Assembly: GCA_036897525.1 (NCBI GenBank)
Contig: JAYMTJ010000008.1
Location: forward strand, 124,001-188,000
Length of the DNA: 64,000 nucleotides
Reading direction: 5' to 3'
Origin: Pelargonium x hortorum
Lineage: Eukaryota > Streptophyta > Magnoliopsida > Geraniales > Geraniaceae
This document shows positions 23,561 to 35,490 of this stretch, in pieces (positions within the stretch are counted from its first letter, which is position 1; every line of letters begins with the position of its first letter). Below the pieces are notes generated by a model. That model made no database searches. It saw only the letters and a program-made list of their open reading frames with translations, and was not told the DNA's origin. Made by a program: the position numbers and the translations under genes.

Positions 23561-24887
23561 CGGTAAATATGAAATACCCTAAAGATTGCTATTGAATATA
23601 CCCGCCACCAACTTTCTAACTTTCCCGAAGAAAAGGGATTATCCGCTGCTTACTGCTAACCTGTCCTACCTTCCTTTAGTATCCACCGGGTCTAGACAAT
23701 TCAATTCTTGGGTGTTTGTTAAGAATTCGTTTCATATGTTTCCAGAGAAAAGGTACCCATTTTTTTCAAAGCGTTACCTATTCAGGCTCGAGATTAAAAC
23801 ATTCCTAAGGTTATCCTTTTTTTCCCTTATTAAATAAAACGACTACTTAGCTTAGAAATTTGGTCTTCAAAAGTGTTTAATAAAATGCGGAACTATCCAC
23901 CCATCGATTATTGACTTTGGTTCAGAAACAAGTGGAAATCTAGGGGTAAGAGACGCATTCATAACTCCAACAGAGTAGGAAACTCGAAAACATCTCTGGA
24001 TCCTCAATGGATTTCTAAAAGTTATAAGAAAAAACATATAATATAAGAGGAGGCTTAATTTCAATTATTTTGATACAAGCATACAAATAAATAGAATTGT
24101 AAATAAAGGACTGAGTGCTAACACTTCACTACCTCCTCATTCAATAATACCTGTAAGGAGTTGAGCATAAGGAAACCTCTACGTATAAAAAGAAACAGGA
24201 ATATGATATGCAAAAAAGCAGATAGCAAAATAGATCGAAAACGTATTAAAATACCCAAATATCCCTACCTACTTCGGGAGTCACTAAGTAACGTTATAGT
24301 GCACTACACTAAATCAGGCGGACAATAAGTTTTGAATTAATTCATCTATTGATTGATAAAATGAACTAGCATGCCTTATTACTATAAAGGAAAAAGCGCT
24401 CGATCAAAGCAAAGCCTCAAGTTATGGACGAAAATTGCCGAGCAACCAAAGTCATTCTTGACTTGAATTATAAGGCTAAATCTGCTTTTACGCAACTCTT
24501 GAACGAGATTCCTTTAAAATAATAAGGAAAACTGCCCTAAATTATAAAAGGAAGGGCTTTGAATTAAGAAAAGGGAGTGCAATTAGGAGTCCTGTATTGG
24601 GAACTTCTTTATTTATACCAATATTCTTAACACTTCGGTACGTCATAAGTTTTTTCCGGTAGTAGAGTAACCTAGGAATTCCTAATTACAGCTTTCGTAT
24701 GGATTTTAGGGAAGATTTTTAGACCCAGTAGGTATTCAAGTAATAGTAGATTCGAACCAACGAACTAGAATAGGGCTGCATTTATACAAAAAAGGAAAGA
24801 GTAAGATTTTGTACTTTATCCATATTCGCACTATACTTATTAATGCCTTAGCTTTTTAGGTACAAAGGTAAAGAGAACCATCTCTCA
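23561..24887. other. gene-free stretch downstream of nad2
   Basis: No recognised gene. A frame at 23586-23837 (83 codons) and a minus-strand frame at 23867-24064 show no family motif. The first part could still belong to the nad2 transcript. A reversed T-arm-like word (GATTCGAACC, near 24750) has no matching stems. The palindrome TAGGAATTCCTA lies at 24673-24684. Confidence 0.45.
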
Positions 24888-24956
24888 GGGTGTATAACTC
24901 AGTGGGTAATTGGTTCATGGAATCAGCATGTATGGGTTCAAGTCCTGCTCTCTTAG
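24888..24956 (+). pseudogene. decayed tRNA-like sequence
   Basis: Starts GGGTGTATAACTCAGTGGG, like the 5' part of mitochondrial tRNA-Lys, and ends with the T arm ATGGGTTCAAGTCCTGC, which pairs at four of five positions. The anticodon arm TTGGT-TCATGGA-ATCAG pairs at all five positions if G-T pairs count. The acceptor ends do not pair and the second half of the D stem is lost. It shares GGTTCATGGAATC with the ghost at 26.4 kb. It is a pseudogene; trnK is the nearest parent by eye, but with low certainty. Confidence 0.45.
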
Positions 24957-25254
24957 TGCCAAGATCTAAGGTATTTAGTCAAATATTACAAAATATTACA
25001 AATAAGGAAATAAGTAGAGACTTGGATTTCTTAGGTTTGGTTTTAATACTCATTTTCTTAATCGGGGACTTGTTTAGAATAGAAAGCTTTATTCCTAGTT
25101 GGGTATTCCCTTTTAGAGGTCCAGGTCTGAATAAAGGTATTAAAGATTGAGAGGAAAAGTCTAGCTCAGAAGATTGGGATAGAAATACAGAGTAAGAAGT
25201 TAAGTCAATAAACAAAGTCAGTCATAAATTAAAGTAAAGAATAAGAAAAGAAGA
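24957..25254. other. gene-free stretch
   Basis: A perfect 10-bp tandem pair AAATATTACA x2 lies at 24981-25000. An 86-codon frame at 24890-25150 overlaps the tRNA ghost and has no family motif. Confidence 0.45.
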
Positions 25255-25520
25255 AGTTGGTGGGCCTATAGTGTAAGTAGGTATATCTAGAAACTATCAT
25301 ACAGTACCTTTCCTCCGCTTCGTTACAGGAAGGATAACGTATAATTTACTTACTAGGTTTCTACCCTCCAATGTCAGTAACTACAGAGTACAAGAAGGGT
25401 ATAGTTATGGCTTGGAAAGAGAAAGGCAGGATACAGATGCAGAGTGCGGGTTTAGCTAAGAAAATAGGTATTACAGAGAAAGCTGCAGAGATTATCAAGA
25501 CAGCTAAGATGTTAGGTTAG
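25255..25520 (+). repeat. mosaic repeat copy with a 49-codon basic ORF
   Basis: It holds a variant of the C-rich box (TTTCCTCCGCTTCGTTACAG, about 25309-25328), then CTACCCTCCAATGTCAG (about 25361-25377), then an ATG-to-stop frame at 25371-25520 with 49 codons. The product starts MSVTTEYKKGIVMAWKEKGR and ends KAAEIIKTAKMLG. It is lysine-rich, has no membrane segment and no family I recognise. The segment RIQMQSAGLAKK lines up with RIEMQSLAAK at 12.0 kb, and EYKKGIVMA with NTKAGIATA at 2.53 kb. CTACCATCAATGTCAG recurs near 57312 but is followed there by a stop after three codons. It could be a small gene carried by the repeat or a chance frame in purine-rich text. Confidence 0.4.
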
Positions 25521-26377
25521 TATAATATGAAACAAGGTATTCCTAGGTTTTTCATTGGATACTTGTTTGTATAAAGAGAGTCTTTATTTGCTTGTGCATG
25601 TGCCTTTCTTTATTAACTTAGTTAAGGTCGAAGAAATTGGAAAGCTCTAGAGTTTCTTTTTAGGGAATTAATAGGAAAGGTTTCCGTAAAGTATTAAAGT
25701 CTAAGGTAAACCGTACATTTAGTAGGCATTTCTAACCCCTTTAAGGATCACAAGGAATTCTAAGGCAATTTAGCTAAGTGAGTTTTGTTGGTAAGACTTT
25801 TTAAGGAGCAAGTCAATGAAACTTCTCTTTTTTTAAGGTTAAGGAAAGTAGTCCGCTTTACCCTCCTTTTTTATTAAGCGGATACCCATTTAGAGGGCTT
25901 TTCTCTTTTTTACTGTTCTGGGCAATCTATAAACAAGGAAATCTTCTTTTACGTTCTGAGGCACTCCTTTTAAAAGCAGGATTACTAGAGTTTAGTACAA
26001 AATCTTGGATCATAAGGTTTGGTGTTTCCAGTTATTTAGTCTTAATAATAAAGATAGATGTGAGAGAGTTTAAATAACTAGGGCTAGAGTAATCCGTTTC
26101 CGGTAAGTAAATGAAGTCAAGTAAAAAAAAGTCTGTTTCTATTGTTGTTGGATGTTGGTTCTTGCTTATGGATACCTTTTTGAGTTACTTTTTGATGCTT
26201 ACCTTTTATCCTAGATACAAATTAGATTCAAATCATCCTTAATACTCGTCTTTCATTTCATAGTCTAGTGATAGTAATTCGTTGTAGTAGTAAAGTATTG
26301 TAATTATCAAGTGGGGTATAGCTTGTCTTGAATACTCAACTCGTTATAGTAAAGTGAGCAGTTTCTCTTTTTAGTCT
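25521..26377. other. gene-free stretch
   Basis: Nothing recognisable on either strand. Confidence 0.5.
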
Positions 26378-26450
26378 TTTTCTGGTTTCTTGTGGTTAAA
26401 GCACCGGTTCATGGAATCCGCAGGTAAAGGTTCAAATCGAGTACTTCTAA
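26378..26450 (+). pseudogene. decayed tRNA-like sequence
   Basis: GTGGTTAAAGC (to 26402) is followed after exactly 26 bases by GGTTCAAAT (26429-26437), the normal tRNA spacing. The anticodon arm CCGGT-TCATGGA-ATCCG pairs at four of five positions. The T stem does not pair and no acceptor stem is seen. The anticodon arm is like that of the 24.9 kb ghost, suggesting a common parent. Confidence 0.35.
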
Positions 26451-27656
26451 GGAATTGCTTTTTGAAATTGCACCAGTTATTTGATCTTATAACGGTTTGG
26501 CATTGGATATCGTTTGCTTAAGGTTTTGGGACATTCATCCTCAGTTCCTTCAGAGCTCTTACAATCCTCCTCACTTCGTTCAGACAAGAGAAACCTTGCC
26601 TCAAGTCCTTACTTCCATTTTGTAAGAGTTGGTTCTTTCTTTCAAAGATGTGATTTTCGTGAGTGTTTGTTGGCTAGCTCCTTTTCTATCTGGTTACTAG
26701 TGTTAGTAAGATTCTTGAAACAGAGGAAAGGACGGGTGACTACCATTTTCCTTAGAGTCTATTTACTTGTCTTATTCTAGTCGGTGTTCAGTGCCTTGAG
26801 TGTTGGATCTGGTTCCTAAGTTCTTATTAGTGCTTTACTGCTTGGAATAGAGAGAATCGGATATCCCTTTAGTTAGAGTGCTTTTACCGCTATTAGGAAG
26901 CTCAGTTTCTCGTCAGTAGCTTAGAAAGAATAAGTTAAAGCACATCTGATCTTAGGCGTGAAAAAGACACAGTACTACTCTCCCATCCTTGTAGAGTTAG
27001 GAAGGAATCTTACAATAGGGAGAATATAGAATTCCTTAAATGTACGAAGTGTAGCTTGGTTATAGGAAACTTTCTAGCCTTGTTCTAGTTCTAGCTTCCA
27101 AGTCTTAATCTTCTTTGAGTTCCTCGACAGGACAGAGAACAGTCAAACCTAGGGAGTTTTTTTCCTGGTTGAATGGGTGATTTAGCTGTCAAATGGGAAT
27201 ATAAGGCAAGCTAGCTTGTGGATTACAATTCTAGGCTAGATATAGGAGTTTCATTTCCAGATTAGAGGGAAATCCCTTAAGTACGAAAAGGAATGGGTAG
27301 CTAGCAAATGTTCTGTTTTAAGAGTTCGGTAAATCTTACTATAGAAAGAGAGTCAAGTTACAAGTTATAGGTTTTTTGTCAGAAAGAATTTGAATTCTTT
27401 CCTATTACTTCATGTTGACTCTAGCTTTGTTTTATAGGAGATTTCAACTTAGTAAATAGAGAGTATGGGGAAACAGTTTACTAAAGAAATGAAATACACA
27501 AAGAAGTACGATATCTTTTGATTAGTAAAGCAGAAACCCTTTTAAAATGAAGTAAAAAGAACGAATTGTTAATAACTTAGCTTAGAAAAAGCATAGTTTA
27601 TAGTGTATATTTCTCCAATGTAGTAAGTATAGTTAGTAAAGTAAGCAGTTATTTTC
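26451..27656. other. gene-free stretch
   Basis: An 88-codon frame at 26514-26780 starts with TTG and has no recognisable domain. Nothing else is seen. Confidence 0.5.
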
Positions 27657-27729
27657 CGTAAGTATTTGAAAGTGGTAGAGCACGGGTTCTATTAATGGTC
27701 ATGCAAGGGTTCGAGCCGAAGAGTTGCTT
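27657..27729 (+). pseudogene. decayed tRNA-like sequence
   Basis: GTGGTAGAGC (to 27681) is followed after exactly 26 bases by GGTTCGAGCC (from 27708). The anticodon and T stems are largely unpaired. Only the D-loop and T-loop signatures and their spacing support it. Confidence 0.3.
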
Positions 27730-30295
27730 GGTTAGTGCTTTAATATTTGTTTTTAATGTCGGCCAGGTATAGAATTAATAAGGGTACCACTGATCAATTT
27801 CCTCGTTAGTAGCCTATTGTTACTACGTAAATATCCTATCACTAAAACTCTTCATAGGATAGGCCCTACCGAGCTTGTTCCATAAAAAGGAGATCTATAA
27901 GATAAATTACGAAGCATTGCTTTTTCTTAAACTAGTTAGTGGGATTACTTTTTGAAAGTGTTTCTCTTCATTTTATGATAGTAGGGTTTTTTAGTCTACT
28001 GTAAATAGTACACCTAAACGGACAACCTGCGTTGATTATCAAGAATATTAGTAGACGAGAATCCATTTGATTCATAGAGATCCTACAGTTTCTTAAATAA
28101 AAGGCTGATAAAACCCGGTCTAAATAACGTGTATATAAAGACTTTTTACTATCTAAGTACTGGTCTATAATGGTAATACAGGATACTTTTTTTTTCTTTG
28201 ACTCTTCCTTTATCCAGTAAAATGCTAAGAGAGAATGAATGTCTTTATTTAGAAATCCAGAAAGCTGACACAATTTTCTTTAGTATGGCATGGTAGTGTA
28301 CTGAAAAGGAGATTTTTATATTATAGATTTCTTCTCCAGTATATTCAATTTAGAAATCTTTGTTTACCTAATTTGGATCCCGCACTTTATATAGATATGA
28401 TTTGAAACTAGGTAAGTCTTTTATTTATCTTGGGATTATTAGGACAACTTACACTTTACCAACTAAATACTTTTCCTTTGATTATCCTATTAAAACCTCG
28501 CAATAATACAAGGTATTTCTAATCTCTGTCTTTCGTCTCCAAAGTACTCCTTTTTTTTCTTATCTATCCTAAGTGATTTCATCAAGCCCACTTAATCAGT
28601 ATTAGAATGGCTTCTCTTGCAGCTCCGTTGCCTGGGTTTATAAATAGGTATTTAATAAAAACTCTAAATTGAGAAGTAAATTGAATTTCCTTTATACTTA
28701 ATCTCAGGAAATGGGATACTCTACAAATAAGTAGCAGTTTTTATACTAAATAGTGTATATATGTAATAGTAAATAAAGGAGAATCTTGAATGGGACAGGA
28801 ATATATTCAGTTTGGTTGTATTCCTTACTTTTTGATGGGGCTTTGCTCAGGAGAGAGACGGAGGCTTTAAGTCTACTCTATTTGGGACTGGGATTACTTC
28901 TCAATTTCTTTTCGGTGGGACTTTGCAATACAAGAGGGGCTCCTTTAGTAGTTTGGGTCTTAGTCTTTTTCTTCTTACAAGGGTTCCGGCTAAGAGAGAG
29001 AGATAGGGCTATAAAAACTTGAGTCAATTTAATAAAGAAGTATAAAAAAAGCATATGTAGACTTTAGTCCCATTATAGCGCGCGAAAAAGGCCTTAGAAT
29101 CCCCCTTTCGAATAGTGGGGGTAGAATAAAAAAGAGTTTTCTTTGCCTCCTTATAAATAGGAGATCCTAGGGCACGGGCTTGATACTAATAAAGTTGTGA
29201 AATCCTACTAAACCCCCGAAACTATAGCTACTAAAAAAAATGTTGGAGTAATATCTGGAAATTAAAAAAACAAAAGATTCTAGAAGAAAGAATGTCAATG
29301 ACAAGGGCAAGACTTTCACCTTGGTACATCCGCAAGAGTTGTTTTCAGCTTGAACGAAAAACTTATGCAGTAAATCCTAAGAGAGTTCCGGGCACTAGAC
29401 CAATTCTCCGAAGTCAATCCCCAGGACAAAAGGATGCTGTGTACAATACTTATCCTAGTTAAACTAACAGAAAATCTATTTAAATAAAATACCCATTACT
29501 AATAATTAACAAGAATCCGTGTGTTAAACTTTTTTGAACAAGCAAGACTCGCTATAAAGAAAACAAGGACTAATAAACTTCTTACTATAACTAACTTCGA
29601 GACACTAGGCAAAGCCCTTATTCAGTTCTAATTTAGTGGTTCTAAAAGCGGAAGGCTTCCTATGAGAAATTTGAGTAGTATTACTCATTTTTTTATTAAC
29701 TCTCAGCCTATTAGAGTGCATTCTATAAACCCAAGTATTACCTCTTCTTTTTTTTGCTGATTACTTGTCCAGGACTCTCTAAACGTAGCCTTAATTCTAA
29801 ACCCGATAAGGATCCCCTTTTACCTGTCTTTAATCGAAAGGATTTGTATTGAAACTCTCCGGAAAAGCTAAGGAATAGCTATCTAGTGTACTTGCTACTA
29901 AAGAATCTTAAGAAGTCGAGGGACAAGGCTTACTAAAGAGAGTTGCTTTTCCAGCGTTCTGTAGTATTTGGGTAAATAGATAAGATGTTAGGAGTAGATT
30001 GTCTACTTGCGCCCCGTTGCTTGTAGTTTTCTCCCCTTTCGGATAATAAGGAAGGGGTAAAAGAACTAAACTGACTGAAGGGAATCCGTTTCTGGTAAAG
30101 ACATATGTGGAACACTTTAAGGGTAAGTTTGGTTTCCTCTTGTCATGTCGAGTATTCTCTATTTAGCTTAACTAGGAATCTAAGGAATTTAGAAAGTAAG
30201 GAATAAGAAATAGAAAAGAAATGAGCTGAGAGGCTCTAATAGGAAAAGTTTCTTCAATTCAATAATGTATAAGAGGGATTCAGAGTAAGGCTTTC
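27730..30295. other. gene-free stretch
   Basis: A 101-codon minus-strand frame (27968-28273) and a 78-codon plus-strand frame (28786-29022, TTG start) have no family motif and fit chance length. No RNA gene is seen. Confidence 0.5.
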
Positions 30296-30299
30296 AAGA

Positions 30300-30700
30300 A
30301 GGTTTTTGGTATAAAAGTATGAAGGTTAAGAAGAGAGTTGTCGCTAGTAAGAAGGGTAGCCCCTAAGAGTACAGATTTTTTTAATAGAAAGAAGGTAAGA
30401 AGACTAACAAAGGTATGCAGAAGAGTATAAAAGGAAGTCAGTAAACAGCTTTGTGGGATTAGAACTCTTGTATTCTCTGTATTCTGTATTTATTTAAGGA
30501 TATTAAGGAAAAGTAAGGAAAGGAGTAGAGGCTAAATGTTCTTGTTTTTGGTCATAATGTAGGGTTCACTTTACTCATAACTACTATCTTACAATTCCCC
30601 CCGCCCTGCTGCAGTCAGGTACACCAGGCATACTAGACTCTAAAAAAAAGGCTTAATCCTTTCTATAGTAATAACAACAAAGAGCAAAAGGAATTCTCCT
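30300..30700 (+). repeat. mosaic repeat copy
   Basis: A Lys/Arg/Val-coding patch (about 30320-30380, KSMKVKKRVVASKKG in one frame) is followed by TTTACTCATAACTACTATC (30569-30587), the C-rich box CCCCCCGCCCTGCTGCAGTC (about 30597-30616), and 60 bp on by AGAGCAAAAGGAATTCTCC (30681-30699), which resembles CAAGAGGAATTCTCC at 35470-35484. The GATAAGC word itself is not kept here. Confidence 0.4.
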
Positions 30701-33700
30701 TAACAACTAGGAATTAATTCCTTTATAAAGGGAAACGAACCCCTTATATTATAATAGATACCTTTTTTAATTAACCCTCAATTTAGAAACGAAAGAATTT
30801 CTTAGTTAAAGCAGCCATATAGGTAGGAAACTCTCTAAAGTAGAATAAAGGCTTGTTAAAAGGAAGTGTTTCTCCATGTTCTGTTAGCTTTGCTCTATAG
30901 TATCTAGAGACAGTAAATAGAGAAATGTTAGGCAGAGAGTTTGTGTACTTAAAGTTCCCTTGCTTCCCTAATCCAAGATAGCAATTCAAAACATATAGGA
31001 AATCGAACACAAAAGGAGTCATAGGTCAAGGACCACCCTAATAGATCACTAAACTCGTGTTTTAAGTGATTCTAGATAATAACTATGGCATTATTTGGTT
31101 TCATCTGCATATATTTTCTTTAGCCTTTTGAAATTCAATTTAAGGAGTTATGTTTAAGGGATTTTGAAGTTAATAATTTTTAGTAGCTAGAAAGTAAAGG
31201 AATAAGAGAACTCCAAAGCTAAGGTGAAGTCTTTGGTTTCCGGTAAATAGAATGAAAGTTTTTCTAGTTGTTGTAGGTTATTCCCTTTACTACAGCCCCT
31301 ATTAACATCTAAGGTTTTTCGGTCTATAAAAGAAGGGGTTTCAAAGAGTATGGTGTAACTGTTTCCTTTAAGAGCTCTCAAGTCTAGTTCTTTTCTTTCC
31401 TATTGAATAGTAATTGTTCTAAAGAGTACTCAATAATAAGGAATTCCTCTTATAAGTATATCCTAATTTTAACGATTAGTACCCAGATTTGAAGTCTATT
31501 TATGAAATGAATCCCTTTTAACTATTTAGAAACCCGTGTTTTAGCCTCCCTTTCACTCACTAAAATCTAAAAAGAGGGATTTATTAACAGAGCAAGTAAC
31601 AAGTACCCGGGCGTTGTTAGTGCTTCCTCCCTATACTTATTTAACTTCTTTATTACCTAAATGAAATTCTGAAATGAAATATTAGGTTAAGAGATTTTTC
31701 CACCTTTAACCTTAGTTTTATAGGCTTTTACTTTGTTTTCATTCCTTAGTTATTATAACGGGATCTGGAAGCTCTACTTCTCAGTCTTTTTCGCAAACAC
31801 TTTCTACCAAACCCTTAGTTACTGTATTCCTTTTTTTATTATCGGGAATCGGAAACTCGAAACAAAGGAACAACACAACCACCAACATCTACTGCTGACT
31901 TTGTTTCTTATGCAGAATACCTAGAACTTTCTCAGTCTCTATCCTGACAGCTTTCTTATTCAGAATTTGACTTGCTTTCTTGATATTGATAATACCTATC
32001 CAAAGCTATACCTCTTTTTGTACTAGCTGTCTTATAACCTGTACTCTCTATTTTTAGTTCAAAACTTTCCCTTATGAATTTGTTAAAACGACTCTAAAAT
32101 GGTACAGAATCTTGAATAAAGAAACTACCCTACACGTAAACTTGGAGAGAATAAATCCTAAGGAGCTCCTTTATAGGAAAATCCTTGATTTCAGTTTACA
32201 TTTTTCAATAGCTGTTACCGGTTGTTTATCAGAGCAGTATATACTGAATAACCTCTTTTGTGACTTTCCTTAGATATCTTATATATATGGGTGGTTCTAG
32301 CTCTATTTCTTAAGAGTTAGTGGGAATCCTAATACCAATCCATCAGTAAATACATAACAGAAATCTTCAACGGATAAACTAGATCTGGTAAAGCTTAGTA
32401 ATTAAGAACCCTGTATACTTAATCATATCATAAGAAAATGCAAGAAAAAGAAACCCTTAAAAACGGGATATTCTTTACTTCTTTCATTAGTACTTTTTTT
32501 GACTCAAAGGCTATCGGACTCTTTTTTTGAGTGCTTGTTCCATGTACGTATTCCTAAAACAAATTAAGATATAGAAAATGAGGCATATGCTCAATAGGCG
32601 AAGCTTACCCTACTTAATTAACACTTCCAGCCCGATTTGATCTTATTATTAGATCTCGTTCAAGATTCTTGATTCACTTCAGTTCCTATATGAAATATTT
32701 CAAGTTTCGTTAGGCTCGTAATTGAAACCAATTATTTCCTGTCAATAACGAATTACCAAGTCCACCATTCGAAATTCTCGATAACTGCTCAAATTCAAAT
32801 TTCTTACACAAAACCTTTCCATTTTTATTAACAATAAGCGGGAAGGTATTATATAAGGATCCTAGCTACGAGGGGTTTCCTACATTTCATTTAGCTTCTT
32901 AGCCTAGTAATTCAGAAAATTGAGTTCATTTCGAAGCACACGTTAAATACTGAGGGCCCGGCAAAGCCAAGGCAACCTAAGTCTTTAAGATATAAACTTA
33001 GTTTTGGGTAAATGAAACTAACTTCATGATGTATAAAGTGGGCTTAGTAGCTTTTTTTCCTTTTTAATTTAGAGTACTTATATTACTAAAAACCTGTAAT
33101 AGTAAACGAAATCTCGATAGCAATAAGAATCTCCTTTTAACCTTGAAAGCACCACTCTAATTCTAACCAGTTTCTTATTCACAGTGAAAGTAGGAACCAT
33201 TTAAGAAGGCTCTATCTTATTTACTAAGACTAAGAAGGACACATTAAGAACACCGTCCGCGGCTATTCAATGCATGATTATAGTCAGTTGCTTGAAAGTC
33301 TAAGGCTTGTTTACTCTATGGTTGTAATGGAAACCTTTGAAAGCAAGTTCCTTGATCCGGTATTTATTGAGCCTATCTAACAATCTAATCTATTAGGCGG
33401 TCTTTTGAGTAAGCTAATATGGGTGTTCATAGCGGTGGAGGTAGGTGGGCCGAACTCTCTATGTTACAGGGATTCCGCCTTTTCACAAGAAGCCACTGCC
33501 TTCCGTTTACGTTTTTTACACCCTTTCCAGTCTTAGCTTAGGTCTTGCTCTTAACTAGGCAAGCCCAGAATTGTTATACCCTATGGAAAATCACTACTTC
33601 GTTAATAAGTTCTTTACGTCCCATAGCATAGAGCACGGGACCCGGAAATCCTTGTTGTACTTTTTAAGATGCGAAGTTCTTAAATAAAAAAGTATAAGTC

Positions 33701-35325
33701 GTGGGGAATTTTAGAGAGCCTTAATTATATAGGATATAGCTCTAGAGTGGCAAATTAATCTTAGGCTTTCCAGTTGTGTCTTTATGTTATGTGGGGCTAA
33801 GGATAAGTACAGAAGCTAGATAAAAAGAACCCTGGAACGAAAGGAAAAAAACTAAAAAGGCAATTCGTACAAAGTAAGGAACAAGTAGTTACAATATAGA
33901 GTTCCTCTAGTTTGGTTCACTGATATGAATCCTTCAAAACTTTGCTTTTTTTCTACTCGACTCCTTATAGGTATAGGTTTCCGAAGTTAAGGCAGTATCC
34001 ATCACTTGAAATAAATAATTAGACTTCGCCCGAGCAAACCCGGCTGTCTCACCAATGCCAAGGTAAGAATCTAGGATTGAAAAGCATACTTATATCCACT
34101 CAACCAGCCTGTTCAATGACTCTCTTTAGCACCCAAACTACAAACTAAGGAAATCCCACTCTTACCTGGAAACCTTGAAACCCTCATTCTGGTATAGAAG
34201 ACTCAGAAACTATTGGAAACTGAGTCACTCCACTTACCCAACTCAATCGAGGGAACACTCTAACTCTTACCGGTTTAGGAACTCTCCAATTGCAGTCGAA
34301 GCTATAATCCTCTTCTTTGAAACCTAAGGAATCTAATGGCATTGACGGTTAAAGTTTAATCACTAAAGAAAGGAAGAACTACTAGGAAACCGTAGGAAAC
34401 TGAGTAAGCATGTACTATACTCAATAACTTGAATGCATGTACTATCTTAGCTGTCGAGAGTCCTTTGAAAAGCCTGCCTACTATGGAACAAACACTATCT
34501 CCTTCAACCAGTCCATTGAAAGCTTTGTCCTTGAAAGTTAGGCATAGATAAAGGGATGTCACTCTCTTCTTAATGCTTTGTTGTCATGTGGGAAGTCCAA
34601 AAGCTGTCCAATAGCAAGTCCTGTCTAAACCCTACCTATCTCAAAATCCACCTTATTTGCCTGCTGAAATATAATAAACAACTCTTGTCCGTGTCTGCTA
34701 ATGAATTTTCATCTCTTAGGATGGTGTATCCCTTTGAAACATAGGATCCTAATAACACTAACCACTCAATCTCCTCCTTATTGATAAGATACAGATAGCA
34801 AGAGGACTTCTCCTTACCAAAAGAAAAGGACTTTATTAATTAGTCCCGGTATTTCTTTTCTTAGTTAAGTAGCTCTCTGTTTTAACAAATAGAAGTTTAA
34901 TGAACAGGCTAGCTCTGTATTTCCTGTATTTAGTTAGTGCTTTCTCAGCCGGAAAGGGAATAAGAATTGAATTTATAGGAGAATATAGGTGATATAGAAT
35001 TATAAGGAATCTGGCTCCTTATCTTATGTATTTTAGATAGTAAGAATTCCTGAATTAGTCAACCGGAGCTTTAACAAAAGGGGATTTGCTTTCTTGATGT
35101 CCATATTTTCCAGGTTTTCAATACCAGATAGTAAAGAAGTCAAGCAAGTGAGAATAGAATAGTTTTTTTTTCTCTGGGCTCTTTCTAATCAAGTTTTCGA
35201 AGTAAGGTACAAAAAATGTGTTTCCGTTTAGTGTTATTTCCCAGTTTTCTGTGTTAGTTAGGGCCTAGAGCTTATAAAATGAGTCTAAAATGGAGTCAAG
35301 TTGAAGTCTGGTTTTTCTTTTGGTG
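30701..35325. other. gene-free stretch with a local duplication near 34.2-34.45 kb
   Basis: No gene was recognised. Two patches about 180 bp apart share AAACTATTGGAAACTGAGT (34207-34225) and AAACCGTAGGAAACTGAGT (34387-34405) with weaker similarity around them. GCATGTACTAT occurs twice, 27 bp apart (34408 and 34435). Frames in the rest are short. Confidence 0.45.
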
Positions 35326-35329
35326 GTCT

Positions 35330-35490
35330 TTTAGTGTAAGGTGTTATACTCAATACTCAATACAGTATCATGATGAGTTAACCTTCCTTCGTAAACAGCG
35401 GTCGGTAAGATGGATTCATCAATATCTATCTAAGGATCCCACCCTCTTTATATGATAAGCTCCATAACACAAGAGGAATTCTCCTTATCT
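35330..35490 (+). repeat. mosaic repeat copy (box region)
   Basis: TTAACCTTCCTTCGTAAACA with GGTCGGTAAGATGG (35378-35413) is followed by GATAAGCTCCATAACACAAG (35454-35473) and AGGAATTCTCCTT. The spacing and both boxes match the 2.3 kb copy, and the whole 110 bp lines up by eye with 58034-58145. The protein-like segment is missing. Confidence 0.5.

Noticed and set aside
24740-24780. Minus-strand tRNA around GATTCGAACC
   Set aside because: No matching stems and no D-arm word.
27968-28273. 101-codon minus-strand frame
   Set aside because: No recognisable domain and no neighbour support; this length is expected by chance in 64 kb of such sequence.
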